DNA of 64,000 bases from Pseudisothecium myosuroides. Its lineage: Eukaryota; Streptophyta; Bryopsida; Hypnales; Lembophyllaceae. A program made the translations under genes and the position numbers. How positions within the stretch are numbered: position 1 is the stretch's first letter; each line of letters opens with the position of its first letter. The notes beneath the pieces were generated by a model that worked only from the letters and a program-made list of their open reading frames with translations, was not told the origin of the DNA and searched no databases. Below are positions 36,851 to 48,319 of the stretch, one piece after another. Location of the stretch: NCBI GenBank assembly GCA_951799445.1, contig OX637295.1:22816001-22880000 (forward strand). Direction: 5' to 3'.

Positions 36851-36975
36851 ACCAGCATACGGCCAGCCAACATCAGAACCAGCATACGAGCCAGCCAACA
36901 TCAGAACCAGCATAACGAGCCAACCAACATCAGACCAGCATAACGAGCCAGCCAACAAGCAGAACCAACATAACA
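36851..36975 (+). repeat. Tandem repeat of about 32 bp in LTR-1
   Basis: About four units of ACCAGCATACGAGCCAGCCA-type sequence followed by ACATCAGA. A shorter CTCTCxxTACAGCAGG repeat follows at about 37046-37100. LTR-2 carries a different tandem array in the corresponding region. Confidence 0.65.
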
Positions 36976-37730
36976 GAAAAAAAAATTAATTAATTAATTA
37001 AAAATTTTAATTAATTAATTTGGCCAACCCCCCAGCTAGCCGGAGGGCCAGCAGGCTCTCAGTATAGCAGCTCTCTCGATACAGCAGGCTCTCGGTACAG
37101 CAGGGGAGGCTGGGGCCATTCGGGCTCCTCCCCAAAATTTTGATTCTCTCTCTTTTTTTTTATTTTTGGTTTTCCCAAACCAGAACACAAATAAAGATAA
37201 ACCAAACCAAAAGCATGTTGGACTAATTTTGTGCTAAGTGGGGTTGAAGTAGGATTAGGAAAAAAAATACAAAAGGGAGGAGGGAGAAATAGAGGTTGCC
37301 ATTCCACGCGCCACCTGCACAAAAACATCCGATCCAACCTGCATCACCACTCACACCTACACACAATGGAAGGAAATTAGGGAGAAGGATGTGTTATAGG
37401 AGTGGAAAGGAGAGAGACAATGAATAGTGCCTAGTTAGGAGATTAGGTAGGAAATCTAGGAGAACTCCTTGCAACCGTTGGGAGGAGGATTAGGATGACA
37501 CAAAGCAAGGTTGCGTAAGAGGGTAGGAAGAACATTTAAACCCTTCTCGTAGTTTGAAATCATAGTGTAAGACTCATAAAAGCTTAGGTGGAATAGTGCT
37601 AGTGTAGAAGAGAGGGGAAGAAAGAAAGAAAGGAGGAAGGGAAAGAGGGAGTTTAGATCATCAAAAATTGTAATATTTTCTCAATAAGCGGTGAGCTCGG
37701 AAAAAATTCAAAATAAAGCCAAAGACTACC

Positions 37731-37793
37731 ATGGAGCGTGAGGATGTACACGTGGACGTGGACGAAGTTATTTCCGACACCGGCAGTGAAGAG
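37731..37793 (+). CDS. 21-codon start exon of LTR-1
   Basis: ATG (context ACTACCATGGAGC) and 20 further codons (MEREDVHVDVDEV..DTGSEE, strongly acidic) run directly into GAG|GTGAGT, a strong splice donor at phase 0. Unspliced reading stops three codons later. It lies downstream of the LTR promoter, so a transcript of the full retroelement would have carried this exon in its leader. The acceptor must have been beyond the LTR. Same peptide in LTR-2, same length in LTR-3. Confidence 0.55.
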
Positions 37794-38029
37794 GTGAGTT
37801 TTTGATTTAATCTTTGATGTTTCTCCCTAATTAGCATTTATTTTCCTAATCAGCCCTTAGAGCGTGATTAGCACCCGAGATTAGTGCAAATTAGAAGTTT
37901 AGATTCAAAAAGTTATAGATTAGCGATAGAGGTTTCCAAAAACATCTTATAATTAAGATTTAACCGTAAATTGACCGCGTTAGGCTAAGTTAAGCGGTAG
38001 GGGGTAGAACGGAGGAATTTTAATTAAAT

Positions 38030-39010
38030 TTGAACCACAAGGAACAATGGACGGAAATTAGGATTAGATTAGAAGGAGGATTTAGGATTAAAATTAAAGA
38101 TCAAATAACGGTTTAAAAACCTAGAGTTAAATTAAGATTTTAATTAGGGAAGAAAAATTCAAAAGTCAAAATTTGGAGTTAACTTTGGGAGGTAAAAAGT
38201 AGAGTAGGAAATAGAAGTCAAAAGTAGAATCCACTTAGGAAGTAGATTGTTGAGTTAGGAATAGAGTTAAGATTAGAAGTCAAAACCCTAGAGTTAAAAG
38301 TTGGAATTAAATTTAGGAGGGTAACATTTAGAGTTAATCCAGGATTAAAACGATAGGATTAAATTTGGAAGTAGAAGTCAAAAGTCAAAAGTCAAAAGTT
38401 TAGATTAAATTTAAAGGTTAAATTTTAGAGTCAATTGGGGAGTAAAAGGTTAGAGTCAAAAGCTGAGAGTAGAAGTTAAAACTTAGAGGTAGAAGTTAAA
38501 TTTTAGAGTTAGTTGGAAGTAGAAAAATCTAGAGTCAATGTGAAAACATAGAGTTAAACCTGGAGGTTAAGATTGGGAATTAATTTTAGAAGTAAAAATT
38601 TAGAGTTAAAAGTCAAAAACCTAGAGTTAAATTAGGAGTAAAAATCTACAGTAAAAAGTGAAAAGTTAGAGTTAACTTTAGAGGGTAAATCTTAGAGTAG
38701 TTTAGAAATAAGAACATAGAATTAAAAGTGAAACTTAGAATTACCCTAGAAGGTTAAAACTTGGAAGTTAGGAGTTGAAGTTGATTTAGAAGTAAAAACC
38801 TAGAGTTAAAAGTCAAAACCGTAGAGTTAAATTGAGAAGGGTGAATTTAGAATAGAATAGAGGAGTAAAAATTTAGAGTTAAAAGTTAAACCTAGAGTTA
38901 AATTCCGAGGATAAATTTCAGAGTTAAATTAAGAGTAAAAATCTAGAGTTTCAATTAGAGGTCGAAAATTAGAGTAAGAGTTGAACTTTAGAATTAGTCT
39001 TTAGAAGTAG
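38030..39010 (+). repeat. Purine-rich AGAGTTAAA array of LTR-1
   Basis: Some 30 irregular repeats of TTAGAGTTAAAAGTCAAAA-type units on one strand, ending before the GGCACAGTGGACC block near the LTR 3' end. It lies in the putative intron after the 21-codon exon. The mirrored array in LTR-2 is 46680-47420. Confidence 0.75.
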
Positions 39011-42000
39011 AACTTCTAGGTGGAGTCTTAAAACCCCACGATAGTCTTAGAGGTTCATGGAAGGAACATAGGGGTTCCCCTTTTTACGTAGTTAGGGACG
39101 TTAGAAATGACGCCAACTACCCAGTCTACCCTCGACATAGGATAGATAGTTAGAGAGTCAGGATTTCACCATCACTCTGAACATCGCAGTTAACTTGTGA
39201 GTTACTACATGCATTACTAATTATTCGCTGCCATCCACGACCCCTAGGAAACGTTAGCAAAAAAGATCCATTGCTTGGAAGGCACAGTGGACCGCGCTCA
39301 CAACACCCCCATATATTAAAAAAGTGGATAAAGGCATAGAACCTGGTCGGTGTTCGCTCTATTACCAAGGGTGGGTAATCTAGCGCCCACAAGCCTTCGG
39401 CAAATCACTTCTGGCCTGCGAATCCGGCCGCGAAAAATTGGCGCTACTTGTTTCGACGACAATGTTTTCGGCAGCTGGGAGTGTATAAACGCTTTCCCGA
39501 AGGACACCCGGACGGATTGCCTACAGCGGTCAACGAATTCATCAAAGCGAAATGGTGGCCGACTGGGAAGCAGGATGAGGGAGCACGGTGCCAGACAAGA
39601 GGACCCATGCGAGTGAATCCGGGGGCCCGGGATCATGACGAGCGCCCCAAGTGTGCCCCATATCCAAGTCCAGCTGGGGGACGCAGAAGGCGAATTGCGC
39701 ATCAGAGGGCGAGACCCGGCCGCCGTGCCGACGCCTCTGGGCAACTAGACTCTGCCTAACGCCCCCACCAATCGGGGGCACGGCCGTGGCAATGGTCGCT
39801 TGGGGGTGGGGGGAAGGAACCGAGGGCGTGGTTGGGGGCGGAATCCTCCCGTACACAATTTTGACCTCAACCAGGAGATAGTAGGATTAGACTTGAATGC
39901 ACCTCCGGATTCGGACGGTGACAACAATGGAGATGTACCAGCAAATTTAGGGCACCCGTCTGGAGAGGGCGAAATTCCGGCTCGGGGGCGAGGTTGTGGA
40001 CGACGCCCACCTGCACCCAGAGGAGGCAACAATGGCACTGCGCTGGATTCGGAGGGTGGTGCGCCGCGCGGTAGGGGTCGTGCATGGGGCCAGGCACGAC
40101 AGCGTGGGCGCAGAAGGGGAACAGGTTGCGGAGGGACTGGTGCAGGATCCGAATCACAGGGGTCCTCCGGGCCAGACACCCCCGTCGCATCTCCACCGCC
40201 AGGGTGGGCTCCCCCAATCATCCGGCCACATGTGAGGTCGCCGCATTGCCTGCGACGCCCTCGATCGCAGGGTGGAGACCCATCACAATCCAGTCCCACA
40301 TCGCCCGTGCAAGGAGCGTCACATGGGGCACTTGAATTCTCACCAAATTCAGCACTCGGCCATCATCGGCGGAGGAGGCGAATCAGCCAGGAATGGTGAG
40401 GATTCCACTTCATTGCCCTCTTGATCGTCGTGAATACAGCATTGTAGTCTTCTTTTTTGCAAAAATTGTCAAATGCGTGATGCTCAATGTGCTTGAAGGA
40501 CCCGTTTGATGTACTTTTATTTTCTGCATGCAATTCCAAGTACGGGTGATCAGAGGGTAATCGGGGGCAGGGATCATGTGGTGGCCATAATTACGGAACC
40601 CTGATTTTTACAAGAAGAGGATTGTGAATCTATAAATAATAATGTTGCAGAAGGAATCGAAAAACAGTGAGTGACTTTGCCAACTCACAGCCACTTCGGT
40701 CATGACATATGGGTCTTGGTTGTGCCATGTTTATTGACAGCAGCATGTGCGTAGGTATGCAGGGCCACTACTGATGGTAGCAGGCGCATGCGGTCAGCTG
40801 TGCAAGGACTCGTGGATGCCTTTGCCCAGGCTGCGCGGGTAAACGACTGGCAATGGCATGGACAGCATAACAACGACGACGCTGAGGTGGAGGGTGACAA
40901 ATTTTTGCCTCGTTTGCAGGGGCCCTTCGGTTACGTATCCGGACAACATATGCCACCAGCGGTTTGGGTGGCACTCCCGGTTCTCGGATACGACCCAGCA
41001 GATTGGAGAGGCCTTCGAGAATTCGTAGGCGAGCCCATACAACGATGGCAGGAAAGAGGGACTCCCTTTTACCTTGCTCTCTTCAAGGGCAGCATAGGCG
41101 GGCATAAGGTATGGGTGTAGGACTGTCGACTGTTGGAGGGGAACCAGTTCCTGCTGCACAACGTGACCTCGCTGGATCGTCCCATGTCCAACCGGAGAGT
41201 TCTTCCGACGACGAGATCCCATAATTTCCGACACAGAGGCTGGACAAGGAGCCGGCAGAGCCTCTAAATCGATGGCGACGGGCGCCAGGGGATGCGTCGG
41301 TGCAGCCCGACCCAACAGTGGGGTCCTTGGTAGAAGGAGGGCGTCCCGACCCGGCAAATGAAGGTACGACCGAAAATTCCTCAAGCTCCGGATCGGATTG
41401 GCGAGCAGATTGGCGTGACTTTGCGGAGGACGATTCGTCACTGGATTGCAGTCAGTCCCAGTGCAGTCAGTTCGACTCACAGTCTGAGAGCGATAGCACC
41501 GGTCTACAACACGAAATTGGGTTTTACAAAGGGGACGGTGATCTGGATGATATGGATTTTCGCGCTAGATATCACGATAGGTTCTGGCAAAGTTTTGAGA
41601 GTACTCTATTAGGGGACCGAGAGTCCTTCCGAGGCCCACACCCCGGACCGAAAGCCAGAGTGACCCGTACTAGACCAGCCGCTAATCACTTCTTTGATCT
41701 TTTTTTTGACGATAGCGTAGTCCAGCAGGTCGTTGAGCAGACGAACTTGTACGCCTCCCAACAGGGAACAAGTTGCTCGCAAACCACCAACGGTGGCCCT
41801 CTATGGGTGCCCACTTGTCCATTAGAAATCCGCGCCTTTGTGGGCGTGTCGATTCTTATGGGTGTCAAATTCTTATCCACAATCAGAGATTACTGGAAAC
41901 AAACCGAATTCCTCCATTGCTTCTTGATACCCAGGGTCTTCACCCAAAACCGGTTTGAGTCCTTATTACGTTGTCTCCATTTGGTGAACAATGAGACAAT

Positions 42001-43120
42001 AGTGACTGAGCGAGAGTCTCCACAATATGATAAATTAGCAAAAGTGAGGTGGGTCATAGATGATTTTGTGACGAAGAATCGTGCTCTGTACAACCCAAAA
42101 AAGTTTGTTACCTGCGACGAGATAATGGTCGCTTATTGCGGGCACTATTCTGGATTCAGGCAGTACATGCTAGCCAAGCCCACAAAGTCTGGCTTCAAAT
42201 ACTTTGCAGCGGTGTGCAACCCATCCTGATATATCTTCAACCTTATACCGTATGTAGGAGCGTCAGGGGCACCAGAGTTGAGGCAAGGTGAGAGGGTCGT
42301 CCGTGACTTGACAGTGGGATTGGATGATGTAGGTCACACCATTGTGTGTGACAATTGGTTCACATCGCCCAAGCTATTTGAAGACGTCTACCAGCGTGGC
42401 ATATGGGCAATAGGCACGTTTAAGGAGAACCGTGTTGGCTTGCCTCCCTCTCTTTTGGGGTACAAGAGGGGTGACCACCCTCGTGGGACCTTGATGTGGC
42501 GGATGCATGCGCAGCGTCGAATGGCGGCCACGTGCTGGTACGATTCCAAGCCAGTATACATTTTGTCCACGTCTGCTGATCCTGTGGGTGAGGGAGCACG
42601 GTCTATGCGGTGGTTGGAGGGATCTCGGGAAGCCGTCCCATCCACTCCACAGCAAGTGGAGTATCAAACCCACATGCGCGGTGTAGACGTTGTTGATCAG
42701 ATGCGCACTGATTACAGTGTTCAGTTCCATTCTCATAAATGGTGGCACAAACACTTAATTTTCATCGTTGACAGCTAGCTGAACAATTCATGGGTCTTAC
42801 TCAAGCACGATCGGCTCACTCGAGGAGAACCAGTATATCGTCGCCGCCTAGCGTATCACTTGGAGGTGGCTCAGAATTTGATTGCTCCTTGGTTGGATGA
42901 GCCCTCCACCTACAAGGTTCATTGCCTTCGTCACCCGGGCGCCATTCACTTCAGCAGTCAAAGGCCAGGCCTCCGCCGCAAATGTATCGTGTGCAAGCGC
43001 CGAACCAGATTTCGTTGCAGCACCTGTGGGGGTGTGCATATGTGTATTGATCATTGTTTTGTGAAGGTCCATACGCAGAGAAAGTGGGTGCTCAGGGTAA
43101 CTCGGCCGGCACGTCACTGA

Positions 43121-44326
43121 GGTATTCTGTCTGCATGTTTGAGCCCTGTTCCCATTTTGGTGCCTGCCCAGATGGATGTTTGACTCATGGGACTCCAGCA
43201 TATAGCTTCATGAGCATTTGGAAAGAGGGCTCATTAGTTTTCTTCGCTGTGCAGGTGGTCATCAGGTGGATGGGTGCGGCAGTTCGACATGCAGAATATT
43301 GTGGATCGGGAGAGGGTGGACCACCTGGTACGTCGCGCGTCTAATACGAAGGGGTTGATCAGTTGCGCCACAGGCGACTTCGTGGCGGAGAAATGCGACC
43401 GTTTTGGCTCCATTAGTAGCTGCCATAACTAAGTCTGATGACCTGCTGGACAACCATTGCCCAATTTTAGTTTGGCCGCGCGGTTAGTAACTTAGAGCAT
43501 CACGACGGAGTTAGCCCTCTGTGATGTCTTGTTCCCGATTATGTGATCCCTAGTAGTCATGGTAGGCAGGGCATTGTGTAGTCTCATTTGGTGCACGACG
43601 ATGTACTGGGAACTTTACTTCGGGGAACATAGAGACGCCCATTTTGAATTGGCTGTGTGATTCCCCCTTGCGTAAACCACACGGTCCATCCTTTTGTTTT
43701 TTTATTTTTGCCAACAAATCCTGTTTCTCCATATTTTCTTTAGTGCGTGCCGAGGTGCGTTGAAGGCGCTAGCATATGCTGTCCAGAGCCCGGATGTCAG
43801 CTGACTTTGGCAGTTGGGCGTGGTCCACGGGACATCCTCGGTGGCAAGCGGGTACGAGCTGTACCGTGGGGCTGCCGTCCCACCTGTCAGTCTTCCCCGT
43901 ACACAGCTCCCGGTAAGGCGCGTTGTTCGGGGCGACAATCACCGGCCTTCTCTGATGTAGCATTCGGTCAGTACTGGGGCAGTAATTCTGCAACTTGGCA
44001 CCGTGTTTGGTAAGGTCGCCCCCCACCTTCTCTCCAAAATGCGGTCCAAATTCAGCACTTTCTCCGACCTGTGGCCCTCCTCGAAGTGCTGACCCTCGGA
44101 CAAATATTTGGATTCTCTACTTTGTTTTCCACCTTTGACCATTATAATCTTTTACTCCGACCGGTGAATTGTTCTGAGATTTTTTGTACTGCGGCGTCCC
44201 ACAGTCCCCTTCCATTTTCAACGGTGAAGTCGCTCCGATCTGAGTGCGGAATCTCCGGTGAACAGTTTTGTGGGCAGTGGTACTGCATGACCTGACTTTC
44301 TCTGACATGGTGGGGGCGCTCAGGGA
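43121..44326 (+). other. 3' region of the piggyBac element
   Basis: GC-rich non-coding tail of 1.2 kb from the transposase stop to the right terminal repeat. It probably holds the 3' UTR and subterminal transposase-binding sequences. I find no second gene here. Confidence 0.5.
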
Positions 44327-44425
44327 TTAAATTAATAGAAGCTTGAATAGTCCAATTTGTTTAAGAAACTCAATCTAGTTTATTAAACAACAATGCAAAG
44401 AATTGACTTGAACTTCCATTGAGTT

Positions 44426-44760
44426 TGTGCAAAAATATTTGGATTTCATGCTAGATCTTTATATGCTTATTAGAATGACAATGCTCATGCCTCTGCTTAA
44501 AACAATGGACCTGCTAGTTATGTTTGCTCAAAAGTGTAATGTCTACATTTGTGACTTTGTGTCCGCTCTGAAGATTGTAGAAAGACGTCTTTATACACTC
44601 TATGTTGACAAGATAAGTACATATGTTGTAGATGAGTTTTGGACTTTCAAAAACATCTTTGATTGTTCACATAGTCAGATTCACATGATGTGGATCTCAA
44701 ACCTCAACAATGAGTCTACACAACTAGTGTTTGTTAGAAATGGTGAGAAGATTTGAACAC
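44426..44760 (+). pseudogene. hAT-type transposase fragment C
   Basis: One open stretch of about 109 codons. MLMPLLKTMDLLVMFAQKCN, then VYICDFVSALKIVERRLYTL and DEFWTFKNIFDCSHSQIH match the middle of the same plant hAT-type family as pseudogenes A and B. Pseudogene B has the parallel LPLLKVMDVLIQFLQQCN at about 53195. No N- or C-terminal part is adjacent. Its left edge is about 100 bp from the piggyBac right end. Confidence 0.55.
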
Positions 44761-44886
44761 TACATTAGGTCGCACTTGGGGATCAAAAAGCATTTGTAAT
44801 AGTCGCTACCATGAAGACAAAGTTTACAAATAAGAGTAATTTATGCCTTGTTGATGTGCTTACTAGCTCTTCTAGTAGGTTTTGTG

Positions 44887-44938
<52 letters not shown>
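44887..44938. repeat. (TA)n(GA)n microsatellite
   Basis: About 22 bases of TA repeats passing directly into about 29 bases of GA repeats. Confidence 0.95.
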
Positions 44939-44939
<1 letters not shown>

Positions 44940-46292
44940 TATTGAAACTATAATTGGTGTTATTAGTTTTGTGAATTTTGAGGTATTGATGTTGATTCTA
45001 ATTAATGATGTTGTTTATTTTGAATTTGCTTCCAGTTTATGATGCAGACAAAGTTATTCATTTTTAGGTCTACAAGCTCTTTTAATAGGCTTAATATATT
45101 CTTGGAGATAGGTTATTGCTAATTTCACTAAAACTATTGGTCTTGTTACTTTGAAGTGTTGATTCTAGGTAGTAATATTCATAGGAACCATTGATTTTGT
45201 TCATTTCAAGCTATTGATTTTGATTTCAGTTATTAATGAACACACATTTTCAATTATTGATGTTGTGTATTTCAATTGTGGTCACATTTACACGTTGTTG
45301 ATTTGACATCTTGGTTTTGTTTTTTTGCTATGTGAGTTTGGATACTTGCTTTGTAACCCTCTTTATTGTTAAATTACTTTTATATTTAGGTTATTCATCA
45401 TGAGATTGTATCTTTGTAAGGATAGCCCAATAGTTATTGAAGGAGTATAAAGCATGTTTTCCTTTCCACATTGTTATGGATGCGCTCGGTGCGATGTTGT
45501 TTTTTAGGCGATAAAATACTAATAGTACCAAAAAATTATCTTTTGCACCAAGCCCTTCGAAAAATTTGGAGATAAAAAAGTTGAAAGGCTAGATTTAGAT
45601 TTGGATCACACCTTGGCAGCCACTACCTCGACCATGACTACTAGGGTTAGTCACCTTGTCGCCACTTGTCTAGATGTTGATTCAACAACTTTTCATCCGT
45701 AGTCGCCTAAAATATACCAAAGTTGGAGAAATGAATACAGACTATAGCCACATGTACGCGGGTGCCTTCATTGTATTGCCAGGTTCCGTAATCATAATTT
45801 GTCAAGGTTGCACTACTATTGAAGCAATTGTCATCATACTTGCTATGTTGTTATTGTTCTATCACTACACCTACTATGGCCCTTACTGTTTAAATGCCAA
45901 ATATGATTCATGCAAAGACACAATCCCGCTACCATTTTGCAATTGGTTGAGTGTCTTTGTCTGATTTGATCTATGTTGTTAAAATGATGGTTCTTCAGAT
46001 TTTTGTGCAATCACTGTTGATGAATTGATCGTACAATGGCATGGGCTTTAGATGGTGCCTACAAACATTCAAACTTTGTAGATACAATCTTGATGATACT
46101 TGATCTTGCTTTGCATTTGTGAATATTGCCAGGATTTGTGCAATATTTTCTTGTTGTTATAGGATTGTTGTTTTTGCCTAAAGCTTTCTTGCTTGTCTGC
46201 ACACTGCTTGACAAAATTCTCTGTTTGATTCTTTTGTAGTCGATTGCTTGCTAAATTTCCGTTACCATGGTGTTGTCTAAGGCATCTAGGGG
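44939..46292. other. Unrecognised sequence
   Basis: AT-rich. A 96-codon open stretch at 45674-45964 has a hydrophobic middle (EAIVIILAMLLLFYHYTYYG), possibly a membrane segment, but no family I recognise and no supporting context. Confidence 0.3.
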
Positions 46293-46679
46293 TGTGGGCG
46301 CTGGATTACCCACCCTTGGTAATAGAGCGAACACCGACCAGGTTCTATGCCTTTATCCACATTTTTTAATATATGGGGGTGATGTGAGCGCGGTCCACTG
46401 TGCCTTCCAAGCAATGGATCTTTTTTGCTAACGTTTCCTAAGTGTCGTGGATGGCAGCGAATAATTAAAATGCATGTAGTAACTCACAAGGTAACTGCAA
46501 TGCTCAGGGGTAGCGGTAAAATTCTAACTCTCTAACTATCTATCCTATGTCGAGGGTAGACTGGGTAGTTGGCGTCATTTCTAACGTCCCTAACTATGTA
46601 AAAAGAGGAACCCCTATGTTCCTTCCATGAACCTCTAAGACTATCGTGGGATTTTAAGACTCCACCTAGAAGTTCTACT

Positions 46680-47420
46680 CTAAAGACTAACTCTAAAGTT
46701 TAACTCTTACTCTAATCTTCACCCTCTAAATGAAACTCTAGGTTTTTACTCTTTTAACTTGGGTTTAAATACTAACTACCGACTTTTAACTCTAAAATTT
46801 TTACTCCTAATTTAACTCTGAAATTTATCCTCGGAATTAAACTCTAGGTTTAACTTTCAACTCTGAGTTTTTACTCCTCTATTCTATTCTAAATTTTACC
46901 TCTAATTCTATGTTCCTATTTCTAAACTACTCTAGGATTTACCCTCTAAAGTTCACTCTAAATTTTTCCTTTTCACTGTAGATTTTTACTCCTAATTTAA
47001 CTCTAGGTTTTTGACTTTTAACTCTAAATTTTTACTTCTAAAATTAATTCCCAATTTTAACCTCTAGGTTTGACTCTACGTTTTCACTTTGACTCTAGAT
47101 TTTTCTACTAACTCTAAAATTTTACTTCTACTTCTAACTTTTAACTTCTACTTTTAGCTTTTCACTCTCACTTTTTACTCCCCAATTGACTAAAATTTAA
47201 CCTTTTAATTTAATCTAAACTTTTGAATTTTGACTTTTGACTTCTACTTCCAAATTTAATCCTATCGTTTTAATCCTAGATTAGCTCTAAATGTTATCCT
47301 CCTAAATTTAATTCCAACTTTCGACCTCTGAATTTTAACTTCCCTAATTAAAATCTTAATTTAATCCTAGGTTTTTAACTTGCTATTTGATCTTTAATTT
47401 TAATCCTAAATCCTCCCTCT
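46680..47420 (-). repeat. Purine-rich AGAGTTAAA array of LTR-2
   Basis: Same array as 38030-39010, here appearing as TTTAACTCTAGG-type units on the plus strand. Confidence 0.7.
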
Positions 47421-47697
47421 AATCTAATCCTAATTCCCGTCCATTGTTTCTTGTGGTTCACTTTGAATTAAAATTCCCCCGTTCTACCCCCTACCGCTTA
47501 ACTTAGCCTAATGCGGTCAGTTTACGGTCAAATCTTAATTATAAGATGTTTTCGGAAACCTCTATTCCTAATCTATCAACTTTTGAATCTAAACTTCTAA
47601 TCTACACTAATCTCGGATGCTAATCGCGCTCTAAGGGCAGATTAGGGCAATAAATGCTAATTAGGGAGAAACATCAAAGATTAAATCAAAAACTCAC

Positions 47698-47760
47698 CTC
47701 TTCACTACCGGTGTCGGAAATGACTTCGTCCACGTCCACGTGTACATCCTCACGCTCCAT
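47698..47760 (-). CDS. 21-codon start exon of LTR-2
   Basis: On the minus strand ATG at 47760 and a donor GT at 47697-47696. The peptide is identical to that of LTR-1, with at least one silent change (GTT to GTC). Identity at protein level with a synonymous difference fits selection on the peptide, though the copies are young and the number of sites is tiny. Confidence 0.55.
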
Positions 47761-48319
47761 GGTAGTCTTTGGCTTTGTTTTGAATTTTTCCTAAGCTCAC
47801 CGCTTATTGAGAAAATATTACAATTTTGATGATCTAAACTCTCTCTTTCCCTTCCTCCTTTTCTTTTCTTTCTTCCCCTCTCTTCTACACTAGCACTATT
47901 CCACCTAAGCTTTTATGAGTCTTACACTATGGTTTCAAACTACGAGAAGGGTTTAAATGTTCTTCCTACCCTCTTACACAATTTGCCTTTGTGTCATCCT
48001 AATCCTCCTCCCAACGGTCACCACAAATTCTCAAGATTTCCCTCCCTAAGTCTACCTAGGCTTAGACCTAGGTTACTATTTATTGTCTCTCTCCTTTTTG
48101 TTCTCTACTTCATCTCCTTCTTCCTAATCTCCCTCCATTGTTCATGTATGTATTTGGTTGGTTAGAATGGAGGTTTCAAGTGTGCGTGCAGGTGTGACGT
48201 GAAGGGTGCAATTATGTGTGTAGGAGTGATGTGAAGTGTTCGACTCTCTTCCTTCCCTTCCCTTTGTTCTTTAGTCACAACTTGGAAGTTTGGGAATTTT
48301 TGGCCTTGGATCCCCACTG

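Larger units (their letters stand above)
34579..39391 (+). mobile_element. Solo LTR (LTR-1), 4.8 kb
   Basis: TGTGAGCTCC at the 5' end, GCGCCCACA at the 3' end, and an exact 5-bp duplication AGCCT on both sides (34574-34578, 39392-39396). TG..CA ends with a 5-bp TSD and no internal genes define a solo LTR left by recombination between the two LTRs of a retrotransposon. It is inserted in exon 1 of the piggyBac gene. Removing it with one TSD copy restores an open frame. In order it carries a G-box palindrome, TATA box, 15-base block, motif array, tandem repeats, a 21-codon start exon and a purine-rich array. LTR-2 (46293-51291) is a close relative. At nearly 5 kb these are unusually long LTRs. 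Confidence 0.88.
34372..43120 (+). pseudogene. piggyBac transposase gene with EAR-motif N-terminal extension, broken
   Basis: Best model: exon 1 34372-39612 (containing the LTR at 34579-39391 plus one TSD copy), exon 2 39749-40395, exon 3 40763 or 40784-41108, exon 4 41237 or 41306-43120. All junctions are GT..AG and in frame. ATG is in a plant-like context (GCGATGGCGG). The N-terminal ~470 residues are unlike known piggyBac proteins to me: a short helical start, an RG-rich stretch, and HNFDLNQEIVGLDLNAPPD, which contains the DLNxxP repression motif. Exon 4 is the transposase. Its catalytic Asp positions are at 42116 (TCDEIMV), 42350 (VCDNWFTS) and 42686 (MRGVDVVDQ), and a C-terminal CIVC..CSTC..C..H zinc ribbon lies at about 42983-43070. 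Inactivating lesions are TGA at 42227, TAG at 42776 and the LTR. Family certain; exon structure inferred. Confidence 0.82.
33705..44326 (+). mobile_element. Large piggyBac transposon, interrupted by a solo LTR
   Basis: TTAA at 33701-33704 and 44327-44330. The left end is CCCCTGAGCGCCCCAG; the right end in reverse complement is TCCCTGAGCGCCCCCA, a 13-bp near-perfect inverted repeat after the first base. The element is 10.6 kb, of which 4.8 kb is a later LTR insertion, so the original was about 5.8 kb. It carries a transposase gene (34372-43120). Its body is strikingly GC-rich compared with both flanks. The CCCCT start resembles the TTAA MITEs in the window, but the following bases differ, so direct mobilisation of those MITEs is only a possibility. 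Confidence 0.9.

Noticed and set aside
39745..40299. Minus-strand proline/arginine-rich frames opposite exon 2
   Set aside because: They mirror the RG-rich coding strand. The plus-strand frame has the DLNxxP motif and joins in frame to its neighbours.
40794..41480. A 228-codon minus-strand open frame
   Set aside because: Antisense to exons 3 and 4 of the transposase and without recognisable motifs. A by-product of GC-rich sequence.
45674..45964. 96-codon frame with a hydrophobic middle as a small membrane protein
   Set aside because: No family, no promoter and no codon pattern to support it in otherwise decayed sequence.
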